DNA of 64,000 nt from an uncultured bacterium. Lineage in GTDB: Bacteria > Bacteroidota > Bacteroidia > Bacteroidales > Bacteroidaceae. The stretch is taken from NCBI GenBank assembly GCA_905216095.1, contig CAJMSQ010000001.1:68893-132892 (forward strand), in the 5' to 3' direction. A program made the position numbers and the translations under genes. Below the pieces are notes generated by a model. That model worked only from the letters and a program-made list of their open reading frames with translations. It did no database searches and was not told the origin of the DNA. This document shows positions 16,151 to 24,116 of the stretch, piece after piece; positions within the stretch are counted from its first letter, which is position 1, and each line of letters opens with the position of its first letter.

Positions 16151-17986
16151 TCAGAGTTGCTGCATGTCGTTCAGTCGTTTGTAGTATCCGTTTTTGGCCA
16201 GCAGGGCCTCGTGCGTGCCGCGCTCCACGATGCGTCCTTCATGCAGCACGCAGATTTCGTCGGCATTGCGGATGGTGGACAGCCGGTGGGCGATGGCGAT
16301 GGTGGTGCGCGTCTTCATCAGGCGTTCGAGGGCTTCCTGCACGAGCCGCTCGCTTTCGGTGTCGAGCGCCGACGTGGCCTCGTCGAGTATGAGTATGTCC
16401 GGATTTTTCAGGATGGCGCGCGCGATGGATATCCGCTGGCGCTGTCCGCCCGAAAGCCGGCAGCCGCGGTCGCCCACGTTGGTATCGTAGCCGAACTCGC
16501 TTTCCATGATGAAGTCGTGGGCGTTTGCGATTTTCGCGGCCGCCGTCACCTGTTCCATCGTGGCGTTCTCCACGCCGAAAGCGATGTTGTTGAAGAACGT
16601 GTCATTGAAGAGAATGGCCTCTTGGTTCACGTTGCCGATGAGCGCCCGCAGGTCTGCGAGGTAAATGTCCTTCACGTCGGTGCCGTCGAGCAGTATCTTG
16701 CCGCCGGTCACGTCGTGGTAACGCGGCAGCAGGTCCACGAGCGTCGATTTTCCCGAGCCGCTCTGTCCCACGATGGCGATGGTCTGTCCGCGGCGCACGG
16801 TGAGACTGACGTCTTTCAGCACGTCGGTGCGGCCGTTGTAGCTGAAAGAAACGTCGCGGAACTCGATTTTTTCGCCCAGGTTCTTGAAGTGTACGGGATT
16901 CTTGGCTTCGCGGATGGGGTTTTCGGCATTCAGTATTTTGTTCACACGTTCCACTGACGCCATTCCCTTGGGTATGGCATACGTGGCCCGCGACAGGTCT
17001 TTCAAGGGCTGTATGATGCTGTACAGGATGACCATGTAGAAGATGAAAGTCGGGGCATCGACGGGCGGATGGTTGGAGAAAATGAGCGTTCCGCCGTACC
17101 AGAGCACGAGTACGATGAGGCATGTGCCGAGAAACTCGCTGACCGGATGCGCCGAGACCTGGCGGACGGCCACTTTGTTGGAGGCCCGACGAAACTCGTC
17201 GGTACTGCGGTCGAAGCGTTCGCACATCTTGCGTTCGGCCGTAAAGGCCTTGATGATGCGCATGCCGCCGAGCGTCTCTTCGAGCTGCGACATGGTCTCG
17301 CTCCACTTGTTTTGTGCGTCGAGCGACTGGCGTTTCAGTTTGCGCCCGATGCGGCCCATGACCCAGCCCATCAGCGGAAGGACGATGATGGTGAAGAGGG
17401 TAAGCTGCCAACTCGTATAGATAAGGACGCTGAAGTAGCATGTCAGCAGTATGGGGTTCTTGATGAGCATCTCGAGCGAGCCGGTAATGGAGTTTTCAAT
17501 CTCGTTCACGTCGCCGCTCATGCGGGCGATGATGTCGCCCTTGCGTTCCGACGAGAAGAAACTCAGTTGCAGTGACACGATCTTGTGGTAAACCTGTGAG
17601 CGGATGTCGCGTACGATGCCCGTACGCAGCGGGACCATGATGCCGGCCGAGACAAAATAGCTTCCTGTCTTGAGCAGCGTGGCGGCCACAAGGAACGAAC
17701 CGATGAGCAGCAGCGTGGTCGATGCACCGTACTCCAGCATGATCTGCTGCGTATAATAGTACATGTTGTTCACGAGTATGTCTTTAGTGCTGTGACCTGC
17801 GGCATCCCACGCGATGAATGCATAGGTGGTGGTGTCGAGCTTGAAGAGCAGGTTGAGCATCGGTATGAGCGACGCGAACGAGAACACGTTGAGTACGGCC
17901 GAGAGCAGGTTGAAGAACAACGAGCCGAAGAGGTACTTCTTATAGGGTGCGACGTAGTGCCGCATGATACCGAAGAATTCTTTCAT
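16151..17986 (-). CDS. MsbA-like ABC exporter (fused permease and ATPase)
   Basis: A 611-residue half-transporter that works as a homodimer in the inner membrane. Six membrane segments fill the first 320 residues. The ATPase domain has Walker A GQSGSGKST (Lys413), signature LSGGQRQ, Walker B ILILDEATSALD and the switch histidine in 'TIAIAHRLSTI'. The best guess is the lipid A-core flippase MsbA, as an exporter of this kind with Kdo and lipid A genes nearby is usual, but multidrug exporters look the same. It lies 19 bases after the RNase H gene and 25 bases before the LTA synthase-like gene. Confidence 0.88.
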   Translation of the reverse strand: MKEFFGIMRHYVAPYKKYLFGSLFFNLLSAVLNVFSFASLIPMLNLLFKLDTTTYAFIAWDAAGHSTKDILVNNMYYYTQQIMLEYGASTTLLLIGSFLVAATLLKTGSYFVSAGIMVPLRTGIVRDIRSQVYHKIVSLQLSFFSSERKGDIIARMSGDVNEIENSITGSLEMLIKNPILLTCYFSVLIYTSWQLTLFTIIVLPLMGWVMGRIGRKLKRQSLDAQNKWSETMSQLEETLGGMRIIKAFTAERKMCERFDRSTDEFRRASNKVAVRQVSAHPVSEFLGTCLIVLVLWYGGTLIFSNHPPVDAPTFIFYMVILYSIIQPLKDLSRATYAIPKGMASVERVNKILNAENPIREAKNPVHFKNLGEKIEFRDVSFSYNGRTDVLKDVSLTVRRGQTIAIVGQSGSGKSTLVDLLPRYHDVTGGKILLDGTDVKDIYLADLRALIGNVNQEAILFNDTFFNNIAFGVENATMEQVTAAAKIANAHDFIMESEFGYDTNVGDRGCRLSGGQRQRISIARAILKNPDILILDEATSALDTESERLVQEALERLMKTRTTIAIAHRLSTIRNADEICVLHEGRIVERGTHEALLAKNGYYKRLNDMQQL

Positions 17987-18005
17987 ACCATAGATTTATA
18001 GGTTT

Positions 18006-18653
18006 TTATTTGCGGCCGAAGTCTGCGGGAATCTCGCCCCAGGCTTTGGTATCCCACTTGACAAGCGGTGTTTCGTAGCTGTTGCCGCGCAACCAGGCCT
18101 CGGCCCGTCCGATGAGTTCGTGCACCTGGCGCGTCTTTGCATTGAGGGGGAGTTTCGTCTTGCACTTCTTCTGCCTGACCCAGGCCAGTGCGTTGCGGCT
18201 GTCCGAGTAGATGGTGAGTCGTTCACCGCTTTTCCCGATCAGTGCCAGGGCATGTACGATGGCGAGGAACTCACCTATGTTGTTCGTGCCGTAGGCCGGT
18301 CCGAAGCGGAATACTTCCCGGCCGGTCCGCAAGCATACTCCACGGTACTCCATCGGTCCCGGGTTGCCCGAGCAGGCGGCATCGACGGCCCAGGCCTCAT
18401 AAGTGGGCGGCACGCAGTCGGTAGCCGTCCCCTGTCCCGGCACTCCGGTTCTCGGTTGTGCCGTGCGGCGCGGTCTCACATAGTCGGATGCCGGCGAGCG
18501 GTAGGCTTCTTCGGCCTCCTGCCGCGTGGCAAACGATTTGTACACGGCGCCTTCGAAGCCCTTCACCTGTCGTTGGCATTCGGGCCACGTAGTGTAGACG
18601 CCCGGTTCCAGCCCGTGCCACACCACATAATATTTCTGCTTCGTCGTTGCCAT
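18006..18653 (-). CDS. rnhA: Ribonuclease H1 with viroplasmin domain
   Basis: The N-terminal 50 residues (KYYVVWHGLEPGVYTTWPEC) form the caulimovirus viroplasmin/hybrid-binding domain, which grips RNA-DNA duplexes. After a linker rich in charged residues, the RNase H fold (about residues 75-215) shows the acidic quartet: Asp in 'AWAVDAACSGNPG', Glu in 'NNIGEFLA', Asp in 'IYSDSRNAL' and Asp in 'VKWDTKAWGE'. The enzyme cuts the RNA strand of hybrids left by replication and transcription. The 215-residue length fits the Bacteroidales form. It lies between argS and the ABC exporter in one operon. Confidence 0.93.
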   Translation of the reverse strand: MATTKQKYYVVWHGLEPGVYTTWPECQRQVKGFEGAVYKSFATRQEAEEAYRSPASDYVRPRRTAQPRTGVPGQGTATDCVPPTYEAWAVDAACSGNPGPMEYRGVCLRTGREVFRFGPAYGTNNIGEFLAIVHALALIGKSGERLTIYSDSRNALAWVRQKKCKTKLPLNAKTRQVHELIGRAEAWLRGNSYETPLVKWDTKAWGEIPADFGRK

Positions 18654-18749
18654 GCGTTACCGTTTCCTGACCGGCAGTCTGTCCGTTGTCCGTTCCTTTT
18701 TCGCTGTATTGCCTGTCCTGTCGGAAAATCCTGTCTCTGTTCTTGTCGC

Positions 18750-20567
18750 TTACATGCGTTCGGGCATTTCGATGCCCAGCAGGCCCATGCCGAGGCGCAC
18801 TACTTTTGCGACGTTGGCAGACAGGACAAGGCGGAAGTGGCGGCGACGTTCGTCTTCCTCGCGCAGGATGCTGAAATCGTGATAGAACTGGTTGTATTCC
18901 TTGACCAGGTCATAGCAGTAGGCAGCCACGGCCGAGGGTGAATAGTCCTGCCCGGCCTGACGCACTACGGCGGCGAAATCGGCCACGTGCTGCACAATCT
19001 CTTCCTCCTTTGTGGACAGCGGGCAGTCGGCGGCCAAGGTTCCCTCGCAAGCCAGTCCCTGGTCGGCGGCCTTGCGCAGTATGCTGCGTATGCGGGCATA
19101 GGTATATTGTATGAACGGACCGGTGTTTCCGTTGAAGTCGATGCTCTCTTCGGGATTGAAAAGCATGTTCTTGCGCGCGTCTACCTTGAGGAGGAAATAC
19201 TTGAGCGCGCCCATTCCGACGATGCGGGCCACTTCCCGGCGCTCGTCTTCGGGCATGTCGTCGAACTTGCCCGCCTCGTCGGCCGTGCGGCGTGCCTGGC
19301 TCACCATCTCGGCCACCAGTTCGTCGGCATCGACCACGGTGCCCTCGCGGCTTTTCATCTTGCCGTTGGGAAGTTCCACCATGCCGTAAGAGAAATGCAC
19401 GAGGTCTTTGCCCCATTCGAAGCCCAGTTCGTCGAGCAGGATGCTGAGTACCTGGAAGTGGTAGTTCTGTTCGTTGCCGACAACGTATATCATTTTGTCG
19501 ATGGGGAAGTCCTGGAAGCGCAACTTGGCCGTTCCGATGTCCTGCGTCATGTATACGCTCGTGCCGTCGGCGCGCAGCAGCAGTTTCTCGTCCAGTCCTT
19601 TGTCGCGCAAGTCGGCCCAGACGGAGCCGTCCTCTTTCCGGAAGAAGATGCCGCGGGCCAGTCCTTCCTCAACCTTTTCGCGTCCCTCGAGATAGGTATC
19701 GCTTTCGTAGTATATCTTGTCGAAGCCCACGCCAAGCGCCTTGTACGTCTCGTCGAATCCGGCATATACCCATTCGTTCATGCGACGCCAGAGCGCGCGC
19801 ACCTCGGGGTCGTTCTGTTCCCACTTGACCAGCATGTGGCGGGCCTCCTGCATGAGGGGCGATTCCTTTTCGGCGCGTGCCTTGGCCTCGTCGGGCGTCA
19901 TGCCTTCGGCCGTGAACTGTTCGGTGAGCGCCTTCACCTCTTCGCGGAAATGCTTGTCGAAGGCCACGTAGTAGTCGCCGATGAGGTGGTCGCCCTTTTT
20001 GCCGCTCGATTCGGGCGTCTCGCCGTTGCCGTACTTCAGCCAGGCGAGCATGGACTTGCAGATGTGTATGCCGCGGTCGTTTACAATGTTTGTTTTCACG
20101 ACGCGATTGCCGTTGGCCTCCATGATTTGTGCGAGCGACCAGCCGAGCAGGTTGTTGCGCACGTGGCCCAGGTGGAGCGGTTTGTTGGTGTTGGGCGAGG
20201 AATACTCAATCATGACGAGCGGGGAAGCCTCCGTGGGGCGCGTCAGTCCGTATTCGGGGTCGGCGTCTATGCTGCCCAGCAGTTCCACCCAGCGGGCGGC
20301 GGCGACGGTCAGGTTCAGGAAACCTTTTACGACGTTGAAGGCCGACACTACGTCCGAGTTGGCCATGAGGTGTTCGCCGATTTCGCGCGCCGTGTCCTCG
20401 GGTTTCTTGCGCGAGACGCGCAGCAGCGGGAAGACGACGAGCGTGAGGTGTCCCTCGAACTCGCGTTTCGTCTTTTGCAGTTGCAGTTCCTGTTCGGGCA
20501 CGTCCTGTCCGTAGAGGGCGTTGATGGCTGCGCGGATGTCGGCGGCCAGTTGTTGTTCGATTTTCAT
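18750..20567 (-). CDS. argS: Arginyl-tRNA synthetase
   Basis: Class I synthetase charging tRNA-Arg. I set the start at 20567 (MKIEQQLAADIRAAI). The open frame continues upstream for 130 codons, but those translate the promoter and repeat DNA. That gives 605 residues, normal for ArgS. The HIGH motif is HLGH in 'EYSSPNTNKPLHLGHVRNN', preceded by the ArgS-specific additional N-terminal domain. 'GMVELPNGKMKSREGTVV' holds the KMSKS-like loop. The C-terminal anticodon-binding domain with its final 'LGMGLLGIEMPERM' is complete. It is first in a four-gene operon, with a good promoter at 20639-20669. Confidence 0.96.
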   Translation of the reverse strand: MKIEQQLAADIRAAINALYGQDVPEQELQLQKTKREFEGHLTLVVFPLLRVSRKKPEDTAREIGEHLMANSDVVSAFNVVKGFLNLTVAAARWVELLGSIDADPEYGLTRPTEASPLVMIEYSSPNTNKPLHLGHVRNNLLGWSLAQIMEANGNRVVKTNIVNDRGIHICKSMLAWLKYGNGETPESSGKKGDHLIGDYYVAFDKHFREEVKALTEQFTAEGMTPDEAKARAEKESPLMQEARHMLVKWEQNDPEVRALWRRMNEWVYAGFDETYKALGVGFDKIYYESDTYLEGREKVEEGLARGIFFRKEDGSVWADLRDKGLDEKLLLRADGTSVYMTQDIGTAKLRFQDFPIDKMIYVVGNEQNYHFQVLSILLDELGFEWGKDLVHFSYGMVELPNGKMKSREGTVVDADELVAEMVSQARRTADEAGKFDDMPEDERREVARIVGMGALKYFLLKVDARKNMLFNPEESIDFNGNTGPFIQYTYARIRSILRKAADQGLACEGTLAADCPLSTKEEEIVQHVADFAAVVRQAGQDYSPSAVAAYCYDLVKEYNQFYHDFSILREEDERRRHFRLVLSANVAKVVRLGMGLLGIEMPERM

Positions 20568-20638
20568 ATCGTGTGTTTTTTTGTTTCCGGTAGCTGTCGC
20601 CCTCGTCCCGCGGACGGGGGCGGAATACATGCAGGCTA

Positions 20639-20669
20639 CAAAATTACGACTTTTGTCGGAGTGGGCAAA
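20639..20669 (-). promoter_or_regulatory. Promoter of the argS operon
   Basis: Minus-strand TTTG (20669-20666), 19 bases, TAATTTTG (20646-20639); 71 bases before the chosen argS start, which supports that start over the longer frame. Confidence 0.75.
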
Positions 20670-20723
20670 ACTTGCGGAAACCGTTTTTCCTTTCCGCCCG
20701 TCCGGTTCGTTCCGCCCGCCGTG

Positions 20724-20978
20724 GATTTTAACACAATTTGCTTTCGGGCGGAAAATGTTGTATCTTTGTACTACGGAAGTGAGGGATGCGGTCTGAGACC
20801 GCTTTTTTTGTATCTGCAAGGCGGGTTTTCGGACATTTTTCCCCGCGGGAGAGGAAAAAATACATGGCTTGTAGAAAAAAACGGATGCCATGTAGGAAAA
20901 TTTTTCTTTGTGAAAAGATAAAACACCGCGGGCTTCCGCGCCGCCAAAAGTGAGCAAAAGTTAAAAATGTTAATGTCG
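20724..20978 (+). repeat. 256-bp promoter-hairpin-palindrome element, copy B
   Basis: Box: TTTG 20737-20740, 20 bases, TATCTTTG 20761-20768. Hairpin: GCGGTC-tga-GACCGC 20788-20802 followed by seven T, a textbook terminator. Degenerate palindromes lie at about 20860-20900. The closing GTTAAAAATGTTAATGTCG ends at 20978. The 3' end faces the hppA stop codon about 130 bases on. Copy E shares this hairpin. Confidence 0.88.
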
Positions 20979-21030
20979 GTCTTTCCTTTCCCCCTGTCCC
21001 GCGCGGGCGGAAAGGGGGTGGAAAGACGCG

Positions 21031-21074
21031 GCCGGGACGCGGCAGAGCGCGAATGCGTTCCACGGCGTCCCGGC
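21031..21074 (-). terminator. Possible terminator hairpin after hppA
   Basis: GCCGGGACGC (21031-21040) pairs perfectly with GCGTCCCGGC (21065-21074) around a 24-base loop, 36 bases after the hppA stop codon. No T-tract follows on the minus strand, so it may be a processing or stability hairpin. Confidence 0.4.
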
Positions 21075-21109
21075 GCGGTTTCATGTGTGTCCTTCCGCGT
21101 GTCCGCAGG

Positions 21110-23308
21110 TCAGAGCAGGCTCCACGCCACGGTCAGGCCGGCCATGACGATGCTCACCATGCTCATGAGCTTGATGAGGATGTTCAGACTCGGGCCGGAC
21201 GTGTCCTTGAATGGGTCGCCCACGGTGTCGCCCACGACGGTGGCCTTGTGCGTGTCGCTGCCCTTGCCGCCGAAGTTGCCTTCCTCCACGTACTTCTTCG
21301 CGTTGTCCCAAGCTCCGCCCGCGTTGGCCATGAAGACGGCCAGCGCGAAGCCCGCGGACAGGCCGCCGATGAGCAGGCCCAGTACGCCGCTGACGCCGAA
21401 CACGAGGCCCGCGGCTATGGGGACGATGATGGCCAGCAGCGAGGGAACAATCATTTCGTGCTGGGCGGCTTTCGTCGAAATCATGACGCAGCGGCCGTAG
21501 TCCGGTTCGGCCTCGCCGGTCAGTATGCCCTTTATTTCGCGGAACTGGCGGCGCACTTCCGAGACCATCTTGGCGGCGGCGCGGCCCACGGCATTCATCG
21601 TCAGGCCGCAGAACAGGAAGGCCATCATGGCGCCCACGAACATGCCGGCCAGCACTTTGGGGTTCATGAGTGTCACGTCATAATATTGCATGAAGTCGGC
21701 AAACGACGCCTCTGCCAGGCGTACGCTTCGCCCGGGCAGTTCCAGTGTCGTCTGGCCGATGCGTTCCAGCCCGATGCGCACTTCTTCGACGTAGCTGGCC
21801 AGCAGGGCCAGTCCCGTGAGTGCCGCCGAGCCGATGGCGAAGCCCTTGCCCGTGGCGGCGGTCGTGTTGCCCAGCGAGTCGAGCGCGTCGGTGCGCCGGC
21901 GTACCTCCTCGCCCAGTCCGCTCATCTCGGCGTTGCCGCCGGCATTGTCGGCGATGGGCCCGTATGCGTCCGTGGCCAGCGTGATGCCGAGGGTGGAAAG
22001 CATGCCTACCGAGGCCATGCCGATGCCGTACAGGCCCATGGAGACGTTCGAGAGGTCGCCGCCGGCGGCCAGCAGGAACGAAATGATGATGCCCGCCACG
22101 ACAGCCAGCACGGGCACGGCGGTGGAAACCATTCCAAGCCCGAGGCCCGAGATGATGACCGTGGCGGCTCCCGTCTGCCCGCTTTCGGAAATGCGTCGCG
22201 TGGGCTTGTAACTTTGCGAGGTAAAGTATTCCGTGCTTTGCCCGATGACAATGCCCACGATGAGGCCCGTAGCGACGGTCAGGGTCATGGTCAGCCAGTT
22301 TTCAAGCCCGAGCAGCCACAGTATGCCGCCCGAAGCCACGACGATGGCCGCGCCGCTCAGGTTGGTGCCCGTGGAGAGTGCGCGCAGCAGGTCCTTCATG
22401 GTGGCGTCCTCGCGGGTACGCACGGCGAAGATGCCGATGATGGAGAGCAGGATGCCGACGGCCGCGATGAGCATGGGGGCCACGACGGCCTTGAATTGTG
22501 CCACGGTGTCGCCGCCGGTCATGTAGGCCGCCGCGCCGAGGGCTGCCGTGGCCAATATCGAGCCGCAATAGGATTCATACAGGTCTGCGCCCATTCCGGC
22601 CACGTCTCCCACGTTGTCACCCACGTTGTCGGCGATGGTGGCCGGGTTGCGCGGGTCGTCTTCGGGGATGTTGCTTTCCACTTTGCCCACGAGGTCGGCG
22701 CCCACGTCGGCGGCTTTGGTGTAGATGCCGCCGCCCACGCGTGCGAAGAGGGCTTGTGTGGACGCGCCCATGCCGAAGGTGAGCATCGTCGTGGTGATGA
22801 TGCAGAGTTTGGCCGTGGCATGGTCGGTGGCGGGTACGAGGGCGTCGAGCAGCAGGTACCAGAACGAGATGTCGAAGAGGCCGAGTCCGACGACTACAAG
22901 CCCCATGACCGCGCCCGAGCGGAAGGCTACGCGCAAGCCGCCGTTGAGGGAAGTGCGCGCGGCATGGGCTGTGCGCGCCGAGGCTGCCGTGGCCGTTTTC
23001 ATGCCGAGGAAGCCTGCGAGGCCCGAGAAGAAGCCTCCGGTGAGGAAGGCCACGGGTACCCATGCGTTCTGCACGCCGAAGCCGTAGGCCATGACGGCAA
23101 AGAGCACGGCCAGACAGGCAAAGACGATGCCCACGACCTTGTACTGCTGCCGCAGATAGGACATGGCGCCTTTGCGCACGGCCTCGGCGATGTGGACCAT
23201 GCGGGGTGTTCCTTCGGAGGTTTGTTTCATCTGCCGGTAAAAGTATCCGGCGAAGCAGAGGGCCAGCACGGACGAGGCCGGCACGAGCCAAAAGAGTGGT
23301 GTTTCCAT
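21110..23308 (-). CDS. hppA: Membrane-bound ion-pumping pyrophosphatase
   Basis: A 732-residue integral membrane enzyme of about 16 helices that couples hydrolysis of pyrophosphate to pumping of H+ and/or Na+ out of the cytoplasm. The substrate site is clear: '[20 protein letters not shown]', then [19 protein letters not shown], and late acidic clusters '[19 protein letters not shown]' and '[17 protein letters not shown]'. '[14 protein letters not shown]' has alanine where K+-independent enzymes carry lysine, so this one should need K+. Bacteroides homologues of this K+-dependent class pump Na+ or both ions; I cannot assign the ion from memory alone. It is monocistronic. Confidence 0.95.
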   Translation of the reverse strand: METPLFWLVPASSVLALCFAGYFYRQMKQTSEGTPRMVHIAEAVRKGAMSYLRQQYKVVGIVFACLAVLFAVMAYGFGVQNAWVPVAFLTGGFFSGLAGFLGMKTATAASARTAHAARTSLNGGLRVAFRSGAVMGLVVVGLGLFDISFWYLLLDALVPATDHATAKLCIITTTMLTFGMGASTQALFARVGGGIYTKAADVGADLVGKVESNIPEDDPRNPATIADNVGDNVGDVAGMGADLYESYCGSILATAALGAAAYMTGGDTVAQFKAVVAPMLIAAVGILLSIIGIFAVRTREDATMKDLLRALSTGTNLSGAAIVVASGGILWLLGLENWLTMTLTVATGLIVGIVIGQSTEYFTSQSYKPTRRISESGQTGAATVIISGLGLGMVSTAVPVLAVVAGIIISFLLAAGGDLSNVSMGLYGIGMASVGMLSTLGITLATDAYGPIADNAGGNAEMSGLGEEVRRRTDALDSLGNTTAATGKGFAIGSAALTGLALLASYVEEVRIGLERIGQTTLELPGRSVRLAEASFADFMQYYDVTLMNPKVLAGMFVGAMMAFLFCGLTMNAVGRAAAKMVSEVRRQFREIKGILTGEAEPDYGRCVMISTKAAQHEMIVPSLLAIIVPIAAGLVFGVSGVLGLLIGGLSAGFALAVFMANAGGAWDNAKKYVEEGNFGGKGSDTHKATVVGDTVGDPFKDTSGPSLNILIKLMSMVSIVMAGLTVAWSLL

Positions 23309-23547
23309 AGGTCAAGGAAAGATTACAGGTTTTCGGGGACAAGTTACTCCTTTTTTCTCGGAACGCTGTCCTTTGTCGGCGGGGAATGGTCGGTTCTTAG
23401 TGTTTTTTAACGGTGAAGAAAGGGGTGGCGCATGCCCTTCCGGCCGTTTCCGGATGGCTTGTTCGATGGCGTAGTCGCATGTTCCGGGCAATCGCCCGCC
23501 GTGTCGGGAAAAGGAGGCTACGGAAAAGGCTCTGATGCCCGCCGCGG

Positions 23548-23586
23548 ATTTTAACATAATTTGCTTTCGGACGGAAAATATCGTAT
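23548..23586 (+). repeat. Decayed promoter box interrupted by an inverted-repeat element
   Basis: The text matches the first 39 bases of the 256-bp element (GATTTTAACATAATTTGC..., -33 TTTG at 23560-23563) and stops inside the -7 box, where the 89-bp inverted-repeat element begins. The hppA upstream part of this gap (23309-23547) shows no further feature. Confidence 0.75.
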
Positions 23587-23675
23587 GTAGGGACGCGATT
23601 CATCGCGTTCGCCGGAATGAAACAGCGAATAAAATCCCCAATATTCCCAGCGGACGCGATGAATCGCGTCCCTAC
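23587..23675. mobile_element. 89-bp MITE-like element with nested palindromic ends
   Basis: Both ends carry GTAGGGACGCGAT in inverted orientation, and each end is itself a palindrome (ACGCGAT-TC-ATCGCGT). The AT-rich middle (about 40 bases) codes for nothing. Another copy starts at 63918 and a collapsed one lies at 44557-44584. Confidence 0.75.
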
Positions 23676-23693
23676 GCGCAGCCATCATATTGC

Positions 23694-23949
23694 GATTTTA
23701 ACACAATTTGCTTTTGGGCGGAAAATGTATTATCTTTGTATTGCGGAAGTGCGGAGGACGGCTGAAACCGTCCTTTTTTCGTGCTCTTAGGCCCGTTTCC
23801 GGGCGGAACCGGCCCTATGTAAGTTTTTCGTAAGTGCCTTTTAGCCGTTCCTACATGCCATGTAGGAAAATTCGGCCCTGCATGTAGGGGAAACTACAAG
23901 CCATGTAGGCCGCGCCGAAAGTGAGCGAAAGTTAAAAATGTTAATGTCG
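23694..23949 (+). repeat. 256-bp promoter-hairpin-palindrome element, copy C
   Basis: Box: TTTG 23707-23710, 20 bases, TATCTTTG 23731-23738. Hairpin: GGACGG-CTGAAA-CCGTCC 23756-23773 followed by six T. Palindromes CTACATGCCATGTAG and relatives lie at about 23850-23908. The closing GTTAAAAATGTTAATGTCG ends at 23949. Copy F shares the hairpin and the interrupted box upstream. Confidence 0.88.
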
Positions 23950-23990
23950 AGTGTGCGTTTCCGCCGTGCCGGCGTTTCGTCCGCAAGGCA

Positions 23991-24030
23991 GTCCGCCCCG
24001 CTCTCCCATGTATCGGAGAGCGGGGCGGAC
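23991..24030 (-). terminator. Hairpin downstream of the long sialidase gene
   Basis: GTCCGCCCCGCTCTCC and GGAGAGCGGGGCGGAC form a perfect 16-pair stem with an eight-base loop, 87 bases after the sialidase stop codon. It lacks a clear T-tract on either side, but its stability makes a terminator or 3'-end protecting hairpin likely. Confidence 0.6.
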
Positions 24031-24116
24031 TTGTCAGTTCGTTTCCGGTGGTCCGGTTGCAGCCGGATGCCGTGCGGCGGTCATCAGGCCTGTTCCGCAC
24101 GTCCGGATTCCGTGTC

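Noticed and set aside
20568..20957. 130-codon N-terminal extension of argS
   Set aside because: It translates the promoter and repeat copy B; a good promoter lies inside it, upstream of the ATG at 20567, and the family length matches the shorter protein.
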